From: Nitrososphaerales archaeon TH5896
GTDB taxonomy: Archaea > Thermoproteota > Nitrososphaeria > Nitrososphaerales > Nitrososphaeraceae
Assembly (NCBI GenBank): GCA_014523625.1
Contig: JAATVP010000080.1
Location: 1 to 10,319, forward strand
Reading direction: 5' to 3'
DNA: 10,319 bases
The first letter of the stretch is position 1; each line of letters starts with the position of its first letter. The notes beneath the pieces were generated by a model. That model saw only the letters and a list, made by a program, of their open reading frames with translations. It was not told the DNA's origin and did no database searches. Shown one piece after another: positions 1-5,909 of the stretch. Made by a program: the position numbers and the translations under genes.

Positions 1-93
1 AGCTATTTTCAATAGAATATTTATCAGATTAATGAGAGCGCACGAACTTGCTTAATGCAAATAACCAAGAAGATCGTCCTAGTTATCAGAAAT

Positions 94-342
94 ATGAACA
101 CCAAGTATTTTGTAATGGTAGCAGCAATGGCAGTAATGCTCATCGGAGCAACAGCTTTTGCAACAGACAGTGCGTTTGCCGATGGAAAGAAGAAATATGA
201 GAAGAATCAGGCACTTTCACAAGCAAATGCTTGTGGTAATGGAAAGTTGCCAATGAATGTACTATGCTCAAATAGTGCATCTCAGATTCAAGGCGATGAT
301 AACGCAGTCAGCACTGCATCAGCCCAACAGGCCGAAGACTAA
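94..342 (+). CDS. Small exported protein, two cysteines, unknown function
   Basis: An 82-residue protein that is probably exported. Residues 1-29 form a classic signal peptide: short MNTK n-region, hydrophobic core VMVAAMAVMLIGATAF, and a likely cut after SAFA before DG. The mature part is small and polar. It has a Lys-rich start (KKKYEKNQ), two cysteines about 11 residues apart (C47 in NACGNG, C58 in NVLCSN) that could pair outside the cell, and an SQIQGDDNAVS stretch. No enzymatic motif is visible. I recall similar short secreted proteins with this signal peptide in soil ammonia-oxidising archaea, but cannot name a family. The frame is open back to an ATG at 55. I prefer 94 because the signal peptide then begins normally, although a TATA-like AATATTTATC near 16-25 would put the RNA start near 46, closer to ATG 55. 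Confidence 0.7.
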   Translation: MNTKYFVMVAAMAVMLIGATAFATDSAFADGKKKYEKNQALSQANACGNGKLPMNVLCSNSASQIQGDDNAVSTASAQQAED

Positions 343-365
343 CTAACAAGGTAGTACGCAGGTCC

Positions 366-379
366 TCTTTTTTATTTTT
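366..379 (+). terminator. T-tract terminator after the small exported protein
   Basis: Two runs of T (six, then five, split by one A) start 24 nt after the stop codon. Archaeal RNA polymerase commonly ends at such U tracts without a hairpin. Confidence 0.5.
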
Positions 380-436
380 GTATTAGTTAGTTTAGAGCTT
401 TCTGTTGGCATTGTTGTTATTAACACAAAAGACTTC

Positions 437-456
437 ATTATAAAGTGCTTTATAAT
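437..456. repeat. 9-bp perfect inverted repeat, possible operator
   Basis: The arms ATTATAAAG and CTTTATAAT are perfect complements around a 2-nt TG spacer. The dyad contains TATAAA-like elements on both strands, so it could be a dimeric regulator site over a promoter or a short hairpin. No gene start lies close to it, so its target is unclear. Confidence 0.35.
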
Positions 457-539
457 AAAGATGTTCTACTTTACAAGATCATACGCTTTGTTCATCCTTA
501 CATAGTCTGTACTGACACGAATTTCCCTTCAAGTGAGCC

Positions 540-569
540 AAAACTAGGAAGGAGCAGCTTCAGTCCTAG
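540..569 (-). terminator. Hairpin terminator of the HxlR regulator transcript
   Basis: Read on the minus strand, arms CTAGGA and TCCTAG (544-569) enclose a smaller nested stem with a 3-nt loop, and four T follow directly (540-543). It lies about 120 nt beyond the stop of the minus-strand HxlR gene, a reasonable place for its 3' end. Confidence 0.4.
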
Positions 570-692
570 CAGAAAAAAATTCTTGAAAGTTGCTATCGTC
601 TCACTTCTCCAAGAATCAAACTGATAATTTTGTTTTCGATGCATGTCACAGATTCTTCGAAATGAGTTCGTTTAGGTCATGGAATAGAAAAG

Positions 693-1175
693 TCAATTTT
701 CTGATATTGTAGTGGTCCCCCTGCTTTTCGATCTAGATCGAGACCATTTACGCATCCATTGCAAAAGATCTACAACTGATTCTGCGAGCTCCTGTCCTTT
801 GTTGGTAAGGCGGTACTCTACTCTCGGAGGGATCTCTTTGTACGCTCTTCTTTCGAGGATTTCATTTCTTTCTAGTTGTTTGAGTCTTATAGCTAATGTC
901 TTACTGCTGAATCCTCTTAGAGAGTTTCTGAATTTTATATAGCGTACAGGGTCAGTAGTGCAGCAAAGAGGAATAAGTATTTCAAGCGTTCCTCTTTTTG
1001 TTATTAATTCCCTGAGCTTCTTGGTTTCATTCATAAGTAGGTCAGCATCATACCCATCAAATCCACATGAGTCTTGCCTCAGGTCCATTCCCCCCTGTTT
1101 CTGCAGTGAGTTCTGAATAATCGGTGATTCTCTTCTTTTTGCTGCCGATTTTGCGGAGTTTGCTTTTGTTTCCAT
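693..1175 (-). CDS. HxlR-family winged-helix transcriptional regulator
   Basis: A 160-residue DNA-binding protein. Residues about 58-145 match the HxlR (MarR-like) fold: the ITKRGTLEILIPL helix at 58-70, the recognition region SLRGFSSKTLAIRLKQLE at 85-102, then the wing with the family hallmark PPRVEYRLTNKG at 116-127, and a closing helix ending WMRKW. Two things are unusual. There is a basic N-terminal extension of about 50 residues with one cysteine (C37), and an RS/KS-rich tail. A neighbouring cysteine pair (C71-C72) sits at the end of the first domain helix, where it could bind a soft metalloid or sense thiol stress. It is divergent from arsM with only 64 bp between the start codons, so it most likely controls the arsM-arsC-channel operon and itself. 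The family is clear; the inducer is inference. Confidence 0.88.
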   Translation of the reverse strand: METKANSAKSAAKRRESPIIQNSLQKQGGMDLRQDSCGFDGYDADLLMNETKKLRELITKRGTLEILIPLCCTTDPVRYIKFRNSLRGFSSKTLAIRLKQLERNEILERRAYKEIPPRVEYRLTNKGQELAESVVDLLQWMRKWSRSRSKSRGTTTISEN

Positions 1176-1239
1176 TTTTACACTTACTTTACTTAGGTTC
1201 TCTTGACAACTTAAATAGTTTCTTTAGTAAACATGTACT
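1176..1239. promoter_or_regulatory. Divergent HxlR/arsM promoter region with candidate operator
   Basis: For arsM, the TATA-like TTAAATA (1211-1217) ends 22 nt before the ATG, which predicts a leaderless arsM mRNA. The sequence from 1225 to 1240 is an imperfect dyad with outer arms TAGTA and TACTA and the GTAAAC core. It covers the predicted RNA start, a typical repressor position. On the other strand CTATTTAAG lies about 35 nt ahead of the HxlR start. Overlapping TATA elements suggest that one bound regulator could control both directions. Confidence 0.55.
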
Positions 1240-2058
1240 ATGCCAGATTTGCAAAAAATGAAGGAAAAGGTAAAGGAAAGATATGCAAAGATAGCACTGA
1301 CAGGAGACTCCTGTTGTGGCCCTTCGGTCGATGCTGAAATTGGAAGAGGATGTTGCTCAGGAAATAGCAATACAGTTTTACAACCTTCACGATCAGCAGT
1401 TCGGGTTGCTGAACAGGCCGGATACGGCTCAAATGAGCTGAAGTCAATACCACAGGCTTCCATCCTTGGAGCAGGGTGTGGAACTCCTACAAAGTTTGCC
1501 TACGTTAAGGAAGGGGATACAGTTGTTGATCTAGGTTCAGGTGCAGGTATTGATGTATTTCTTGCGGCTAACATAGTAAATTACTCTGGAAGAGTAATAG
1601 GCATTGACATGACTAATGAAATGTTGGAAAATGCAAAAAAGAATGCTGCTGATAATGGATACAAGAATGTTGAATTTAGAAAAGGTGATATAGAAGAAAA
1701 AATTCCTGTTGCTGATAACAGTGTGGATATTGTGATAAGTAACTGTGTGATCAATCTAACGACAGATAAGGCAAAGACATTTAGAGAAATATACAGAATT
1801 CTCAAGCCTAACGGAATTGGTCGAATGGTTATCTCAGATCTCGTTACGGATAGGCAAATAGCAGAAGACACCTCGTCTGTAGATCCTGATAAGTGGTGCG
1901 ATTGCATTGATGGAGCTTTGACAAAGGAAAATTATATTGCCAGTATCATAAAAGGCGGATTTGATGTTGTAGAGGTACTAGATGAAAAGCTCTATTCAGA
2001 AGGAGATCAAGTTGATAACAGGAAGATTACTAGTCTCGTCATTAAGGCGGTAAAATAA
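1240..2058 (+). CDS. arsM: Arsenite S-adenosylmethionine methyltransferase ArsM
   Basis: A 272-residue cytosolic class I methyltransferase that transfers methyl groups from SAM to As(III), giving methylated, partly volatile arsenicals. The SAM site is plain: motif I VVDLGSGAGIDVFLAA at 95-110, the acidic loop GIDMTNEMLENA at 121-132, GDIEEKIPVADNSVD at 149-163 and the post-motif LKPNGIGRMVISDL. Arsenic-binding cysteines of the family are present: C80 in GAGCGTPT, C169 in ISNCVINL and C222 in CDCIDGAL. N-terminal pairs CC (25-26) and CC (38-39) lie where the ArsM family has its extra regulatory or As-binding cysteine. Full length for the family. It is the first gene of an operon with arsC (44 nt downstream) and a MIP channel, read from a leaderless promoter facing the HxlR gene. 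The ATG at 1240 fits the TATA spacing. Confidence 0.95.
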   Translation: MPDLQKMKEKVKERYAKIALTGDSCCGPSVDAEIGRGCCSGNSNTVLQPSRSAVRVAEQAGYGSNELKSIPQASILGAGCGTPTKFAYVKEGDTVVDLGSGAGIDVFLAANIVNYSGRVIGIDMTNEMLENAKKNAADNGYKNVEFRKGDIEEKIPVADNSVDIVISNCVINLTTDKAKTFREIYRILKPNGIGRMVISDLVTDRQIAEDTSSVDPDKWCDCIDGALTKENYIASIIKGGFDVVEVLDEKLYSEGDQVDNRKITSLVIKAVK

Positions 2059-2102
2059 TGATTTTGTTGGGAAGGATGAGAATCATGGGGTCGTGAACAG
2101 GA

Positions 2103-2558
2103 ATGAAATTTTCTTTTGGTACCAAATCAAAAGTCAAGACAAAGAAAACGATACTCTTCGTCTGCGTAGAGAATGCCGGCAGAAGTCAAATAGCTGAAGG
2201 TTTTTTTAGGAAGTATGCCTCAGAAGGGTACGAATCATTAAGTGCCGGTACTAAACCAATCTCACAAGTTAACCCGCTTGCAATACAGGCAATGAACGAG
2301 ATTGGAATAGACATATCCAAACAAAAACCTAAAGACCTCTTTGAGGACATGATGAGAAATTCAGACATGATTATCAATATGGGATGTATGGAAAAGAATT
2401 ATTGTCCGACATTGTTTATTCCTAAGGTAATTGATTGGGGGATCGAAGATCCTAAAGACAAAACAATTGAATCAGTCAGAGAAATTAGAGACGAGATAGA
2501 GAGGAGAATTAAGGAACTTGCAACAGACGTTTCTGTCGCTGAAGATAATAACAGATAA
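2103..2558 (+). CDS. arsC: Thiol-coupled arsenate reductase ArsC (LMW-PTP fold)
   Basis: A 151-residue arsenate reductase of the low-molecular-weight tyrosine phosphatase type, reducing As(V) to As(III). The P-loop LFVCVENAGRSQIAEGF has catalytic C21 and R27 in CX5R spacing. The resolving cysteines C95 and C101 (MGCMEKNYCP) match the triple-cysteine relay of the thioredoxin-dependent enzymes such as S. aureus ArsC. DWGIEDPKD at 111-119 carries the general-acid Asp region and the conserved DP. A basic N-terminal stretch of about 15 residues precedes the first strand. It lies between arsM and the channel gene and its 3' end overlaps the channel gene by 41 nt. Its product arsenite is the substrate of ArsM and of arsenite-conducting MIP channels, so the three genes form a pathway. 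An ordinary phosphatase is unlikely given the two extra cysteines. Confidence 0.93.
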   Translation: MKFSFGTKSKVKTKKTILFVCVENAGRSQIAEGFFRKYASEGYESLSAGTKPISQVNPLAIQAMNEIGIDISKQKPKDLFEDMMRNSDMIINMGCMEKNYCPTLFIPKVIDWGIEDPKDKTIESVREIRDEIERRIKELATDVSVAEDNNR

Positions 2559-3255
2559 ACTTACTTTAACTCAAAAACAATTCGTTGCAGAAGTAATAGG
2601 AACATTCATTATTGTCGTCTTAGCTACAGGGGCGGTAGTGGTTGATGCTAAATTTAATGGAAGGTTAGGAATACCATTTATTGCTTTTCTCCCCTTCGTA
2701 GGTGTAGCCATATCAGTATATCTATTTGCCAAGGTATCAATGGCCCACTTTAACCCTGCTGTGACATTAGGATTCCTGATCACAAGACATATTACGAAAC
2801 TACAATTAGTGTATTATTTCACTGCTGAAATATTGGGTGCATTACTTGGGAGCCTATTTGTACTGCTTATAATTGGAAGTGAAGCTAGCCTCGGTGCAAA
2901 CTCACCTAACTATGTGTACCCATTACCTACAATTTTCGGAATTGAAACACTAGCCTCTGGATTATTAATGGCTGTAATAGTGACGGTTGTTTATACGAAG
3001 GGATTACGGGGGTATGGAGGACTTGTCATTGGAGGAATAGTTGGACTTGATATTTTGTTTCTTGCGTTTATATCTGGAGCTTCAATGAATCCTGCTCGGT
3101 CGTTCGCCCCTGCTGTTGTATCTGGAATACTGACAAATCTGTGGTTGTACTGGAGTGCCACGTTTGTAGGAACATCGGTTGTGGCTTTGCTTGTAAGAAA
3201 GAAGTTTAATGCTTGGCAAGACGACAGAGCTCTGAAACAAGAAAGTGCAAGATAG
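2518..3255 (+). CDS. MIP-family aquaporin-like channel, likely arsenite conduit
   Basis: A 245-residue membrane channel with six helices and two half-helices. Both pore motifs are intact: NPA at 79-81 (HFNPAVTLG) and NPA at 191-193 (SMNPARSFAPAV), the second followed by the selectivity-filter R194. Ser rather than Asp after that Arg is aquaporin-like rather than glycerol-facilitator-like. AEVIGTF at 24-30 is the usual first-helix signature. In Sinorhizobium the MIP protein AqpS replaces the arsenite pump in an ars operon, and the same arrangement here suggests passive As(III) exit after ArsC. The frame has no ATG near the first helix. The start is taken as TTG at 2518, inside arsC, with AGGAG at 2502-2506 upstream of it. 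The 41-nt overlap suggests translational coupling. The channel family is certain; the substrate is inferred. Confidence 0.9.
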   Translation: MQQTFLSLKIITDKLTLTQKQFVAEVIGTFIIVVLATGAVVVDAKFNGRLGIPFIAFLPFVGVAISVYLFAKVSMAHFNPAVTLGFLITRHITKLQLVYYFTAEILGALLGSLFVLLIIGSEASLGANSPNYVYPLPTIFGIETLASGLLMAVIVTVVYTKGLRGYGGLVIGGIVGLDILFLAFISGASMNPARSFAPAVVSGILTNLWLYWSATFVGTSVVALLVRKKFNAWQDDRALKQESAR

Positions 3256-3308
3256 GATTTGAAGACAACAAAGCGAGTGGATAATATACCACCTCCATCT
3301 CGTTCTCG

Positions 3309-3313
3309 TTTTT
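3309..3313 (+). terminator. Weak T-tract after the channel gene
   Basis: A run of five T within a pyrimidine-rich stretch about 54 nt past the channel stop, in the gap between convergent genes. It could end the arsM operon transcript. There is no convincing hairpin with it. Confidence 0.25.
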
Positions 3314-3397
3314 GACTTTCCTCCTTGCCAGGAACTCCAAATGACACCTGAAGGAACCTCCTTTAAGAGGACATGCTATTGAAATTAGAAAAAGAAG

Positions 3398-4108
3398 CTA
3401 GTTATAATATTCCCGATAACGAGAAGCATAGCTATCTGAAACTTCTTTATTCATGACATCTTGCAAGAATTGCTTTCTAATTAAAGTTCCATATGTCACC
3501 AGGTCACGTGCAAGCATCTTTATCCTATTGGCTAATGCAGAATTAATTGGATTTCCTGCGGAATTAAAGTCATTTCCCCCATTGATCGAAATATTATAAG
3601 GCATACTCCACCCATAACATTGACGAACTGATGTACGCATTTGATCTGCGACGGTTAATCCTTTTTCATGAGATGCGATAATATACCCAAAGGTTTTCCC
3701 TGCAAATTCTTCCCAGAAATAATCGAGAAAGTTTTTCATTGCACCAGACATGGATCCATGATAGTCTGGAGTAGCCAAGACAAACGCATCAGCCCAGTTA
3801 ATAGCTTTTGTAACAGTATCTAGGACATTTTCGCGATTACCATTGATTTCTCGATAAGATTCTTCTGACACAGATCCGCTTGGATCATAAATGGGCAGCC
3901 TTACTTCACGCAATTCGAGCACTCGGGAATCAGAACCATATCTTTTTGCCTCCTCTAGCACCAATTTTAGAGCGTGTGTACTGAAAGAGCCTTTTCGCAT
4001 ACTGCCGCCTATACCTAAAACATTTACTCGAGTGCTTTGCATCTTAGCAGAATTGTCGCTTTGCCCTAGTTTTAAAGTTTGAATTTGAGGTTTAGTTATA
4101 CCGATCAT
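3398..4108 (-). CDS. NAD(P)H-dependent FMN reductase (flavodoxin fold)
   Basis: A 236-residue flavoprotein of the NADPH-dependent FMN reductase family (SsuE/azoreductase/ArsH superfamily). The phosphate-binding loop is GIGGSMRKGSFSTHAL near residues 33-47. The second flavin loop is LATPDYHGSMSGAMKNFLDYF near 112-132, where TPxYxGSxxGxxKNxLD is the family hallmark. It should use NAD(P)H to reduce FMN, quinones or related electron acceptors. It is convergent to the arsenic operon, so it could act like ArsH, which oxidises trivalent methylarsenicals, but the ArsH-type YSA(T/S) loop is not what is seen here. The frame extends to a TTG at 4123. I chose ATG 4108 because the TATA box (minus strand, 4131-4142) then sits about 25 nt upstream, giving a leaderless mRNA. 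It shares a promoter 10-mer with the next gene upstream. Confidence 0.88.
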   Translation of the reverse strand: MIGITKPQIQTLKLGQSDNSAKMQSTRVNVLGIGGSMRKGSFSTHALKLVLEEAKRYGSDSRVLELREVRLPIYDPSGSVSEESYREINGNRENVLDTVTKAINWADAFVLATPDYHGSMSGAMKNFLDYFWEEFAGKTFGYIIASHEKGLTVADQMRTSVRQCYGWSMPYNISINGGNDFNSAGNPINSALANRIKMLARDLVTYGTLIRKQFLQDVMNKEVSDSYASRYREYYN

Positions 4109-4130
4109 AGCATATATAATCAAGTTGCCT

Positions 4131-4154
4131 ATTTATAAATAACCTGGTTTACAA
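4131..4154 (-). promoter_or_regulatory. Flavin reductase promoter: TATA box plus TTGTAAACCA element
   Basis: On the minus strand TTGTAAACCA (4145-4154) is followed after two bases by a strong TATA box, TTATTTATAAAT (4131-4142). The ATG at 4108 is about 25 nt further on. The 10-mer sits just upstream of the TATA box, where an archaeal activator or B-recognition-element contact would act. The identical 10-mer recurs at 4948-4957. Confidence 0.6.
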
Positions 4155-4227
4155 ATTATACAAAGCTAGACGATGATATGTTCGTAGTCATCCAAGAGTC
4201 ATAATACTAGTTTACTCCAAAGCAATT

Positions 4228-4917
4228 CTACAGATAGCCCTCTTTCCTTTCTTTTATCATAAACTTGCATATTGCATCGCCCTTGGCGGCTCTATGAGTA
4301 GTCTGGATATCTGCATTAAGAAGCTTTTCAAACAATTCAGTTTCGATTGAACATGCTTCCCAGTGCCTTTCAGCGATGTGTATAATCGGACAGTTATACT
4401 CTAACAGGACATGCTTTCTGCCTCCCTTTGACTCCTTCTTCGATTCAGCCATATACCCTTCCTCATCTCGAATCCTTGCTAACTCCTTAACCTGTTTGTC
4501 AAAATCCATACCTTTAAGGCGCTTATAGTATTGAACGAAGAGTTCACTCTGACGCTCTCGCAGAACCTTTTCAACGCCTTCCTTACCCATATTTCTCTCA
4601 ATAAAATCAAGTGCTTGTGTTGCTATTGCGCTATATGATTTTGGAAATACTGTCTTACTTTGACTGGTCAGCTGGTAAATCATTTTTGGTCGACCCACCC
4701 GCCCTCTACTTTCAATCGCTTCTACTAGACCTCTTTGCTGTAATGATGAAAGATGCTTGTGAACTGCCATTCTAGATATTTTCATAACTGCAGCCAGATC
4801 CTCCAGCCCTGCTTGGTGCATGACTTTAAGATAATACAACAATTTTTTCTTTGGTTCACTAAATCCATCTGCGATACTTCCTAAATTGCGTGTGATGGAC
4901 ATTATTTGTATACGCAT
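4228..4917 (-). CDS. SufR-like winged-helix regulator with C-terminal cysteines
   Basis: A 229-residue regulator of the COG2345/SufR type. The N-terminal winged helix spans about 22-85: LLYYLKVMHQAGLEDLAAVM, then KISRMAVHKHLSSLQQRGLV as the recognition unit, and a wing with GRVGRPKMIYQLT. The middle part is helical (DFIERNMGKEGVEKVL). The C-terminal part carries C176, C189 and C217 in NCPIIHIAERHWEAC and DAICKFMI. C-X12-C followed by a late Cys is the Fe-S ligand layout of SufR. The intermediate fourth Cys of cyanobacterial SufR is not present (position 203 is Asp), and H208 is a possible substitute. It may therefore sense iron, oxygen or oxidants through a cluster. It lies just upstream of the flavin reductase on the same strand and shares a promoter motif with it, so that gene and itself are the likely targets. 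Confidence 0.8.
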   Translation of the reverse strand: MRIQIMSITRNLGSIADGFSEPKKKLLYYLKVMHQAGLEDLAAVMKISRMAVHKHLSSLQQRGLVEAIESRGRVGRPKMIYQLTSQSKTVFPKSYSAIATQALDFIERNMGKEGVEKVLRERQSELFVQYYKRLKGMDFDKQVKELARIRDEEGYMAESKKESKGGRKHVLLEYNCPIIHIAERHWEACSIETELFEKLLNADIQTTHRAAKGDAICKFMIKERKEGYL

Positions 4918-4934
4918 AAAGATAGCAATACTAA

Positions 4935-4957
4935 TTCATAAACTATTTGGTTTACAA
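4935..4957 (-). promoter_or_regulatory. SufR-like gene promoter with the same TTGTAAACCA element
   Basis: On the minus strand TTGTAAACCA (4948-4957) precedes a TATA-like AGTTTATGAA (4935-4944). The ATG at 4917 follows at a spacing that gives a leaderless transcript. The order of element and TATA box is the same as in the flavin reductase promoter. Confidence 0.5.
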
Positions 4958-5020
4958 TATAGGAAATGCGATAATATGATTGTTAATTGCTGCTAAAGTT
5001 TATCCTCATACTGATGACTT

Positions 5021-5281
5021 TTAAAGAGTCGTTAAATCAATATAAACAAAAAAATTGGATTGAGGGAACAAGCTATAGGGCAGTTCTTGTGAGATCTCTG
5101 CAAATTGAGTAAGCACATTGTCCAAATCCATATTTGACGTCCCCCAGAGAACGAGTGTCTGTTCATCTCCGGATACTTCTTGTCCTCCTCTAAGATCTTT
5201 GAAATTATGTGAACCGAGTACTGATAATCCTCTGCTTTGGAGGTCTGGCAGATAAACAAATAATGGTAAAATAAAACTATC
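5021..5281 (-). pseudogene. Startless 86-codon frame, likely gene remnant
   Basis: A minus-strand frame, open from 5281 to a TAA at 5021-5023, reads like a real protein tail. It is balanced and amphipathic, with DLQSRGLSVLGSHNFKDL, then TLVLWGTSNMDLDNVLTQF, then a Phe/Tyr-rich end. No ATG, GTG or TTG exists in its first half; the first ATG is at 5131, giving only 36 residues. An overlapping 75-codon frame (5032-5259) does have a TTG start but a less protein-like sequence. I do not recognise the family. The best reading is the 3' end of a gene that lost its 5' part. Chance openness cannot be excluded. Confidence 0.3.
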
Positions 5282-5307
5282 TTAACAACCTATTAACGCT
5301 CAAACCT

Positions 5308-5330
5308 AGTCAATAAGTCTTGACTTTTTT
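5308..5330 (+). terminator. Isolated hairpin followed by six T
   Basis: Arms AGTCAA and TTGACT around a 6-nt loop are followed by TTTTTT, resembling an intrinsic terminator on the plus strand. An alternative stem AAGTC/GACTT overlaps it. No plus-strand gene ends nearby; the closest upstream one stops at 3255. It may end a short untranslated RNA or be incidental. Confidence 0.35.
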
Positions 5331-5866
5331 ATAATAGCGGTTACTAAATGTGGTCGGTGTACGCATTATTCTCCTAGAGTTACTTCACATATAATACGAT
5401 CAGTTATAATCGACAATAGATCGGATTTTAGATTTTATGCTAGAACCTGGATATTATTTTGTTCCCAAAAAAAAGGTAAATCCATCAGCTAATAGATAAG
5501 TTGAGCAAATAGAAGGTGGTGGAACTACTAAGAATAAAAAATAATGGCCTTGTTATTTATTAAATGCCATTAACTTTGAAATATTTTATATTAGCTAAGC
5601 CTATTTTATGTTTACCAATTAGTTTACAAGTCCCATGAAGTGGCGATAAATTGATGTTATTTCTGATGATCGAAAACTAAAGCTACATTTATTAGTTAAC
5701 GCTAAACTATTCATAGATTTATTTGACTTTATTAATAATGTGAATATAGAAGTTCTAACCTATCATTTTATTTCTGAGATTTCTGGACTACAATCTTTCA
5801 TTATTCTATATACAAGATTATCGTATTAGCATTGATTCTCCAATTCGAGAATAGTAAAACTAAGCT
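5331..5866. other. AT-rich non-coding gap upstream of the LpxD-like gene
   Basis: No convincing gene here; stops are dense in all frames I followed. The longest natural-looking frame is a 20-residue one from ATG near 5438, too short to call. The gap holds two GTTTAC-type hexamers about 13 nt apart (TGTTTACC near 5608 and AGTTTACA near 5621), and a weak long-loop inverted repeat TAATGGC (5542-5548) with GCCATTA (5566-5572). No tRNA or C/D-box RNA was recognised. Confidence 0.5.
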
Positions 5867-5896
5867 CTTATATAAGACAAGTTATACATGTACAAC
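5867..5896 (+). promoter_or_regulatory. LpxD-like gene promoter: palindromic TATA box and downstream dyad
   Basis: CTTATATAAG (5867-5876) is a perfect palindrome and a good archaeal TATA box, predicting an RNA start near 5898 and a leader of about 12 nt before ATG 5910. Between them, 5881-5896 forms a 16-bp dyad matching at 14 positions around TACATGTA. It overlaps the pre-initiation region and is a candidate operator. Confidence 0.5.
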
Positions 5897-5909
5897 GAAA
5901 TTTTAGGAA

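Larger units (their letters stand above)
380..692. other. Non-coding gap between exported protein and HxlR regulator
   Basis: This stretch contains a perfect inverted repeat (437-456), a hairpin terminator for the minus strand (540-569), and a 48-codon minus-strand frame (644 down to 498) that I do not accept as a gene. No tRNA or other RNA gene was recognised. The remaining sequence shows nothing I can identify. Confidence 0.5.

Noticed and set aside
498..644. A 48-codon minus-strand frame starting MHRKQNYQFDSWRSE
   Set aside because: Readable as a protein, but a terminator-like hairpin with T4 lies inside it, no promoter or ribosome site was seen, and I recognise no family.
2991..3347. A 118-codon minus-strand frame with a strong AAAGGAGG upstream of its GTG
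   Set aside because: Nearly all of it is antisense to the channel gene, whose family membership is certain, and its Ser/Pro-rich composition is typical of a shadow frame.
5032..5259. A 75-codon minus-strand frame with TTG start
   Set aside because: An overlapping frame on the same strand is much more protein-like; this one looks like its out-of-frame shadow.
5637..5672. TGATGA- and CTGA-like boxes suggesting a C/D-box guide RNA
   Set aside because: The box C purine is missing and no partner D box lies at a suitable distance.
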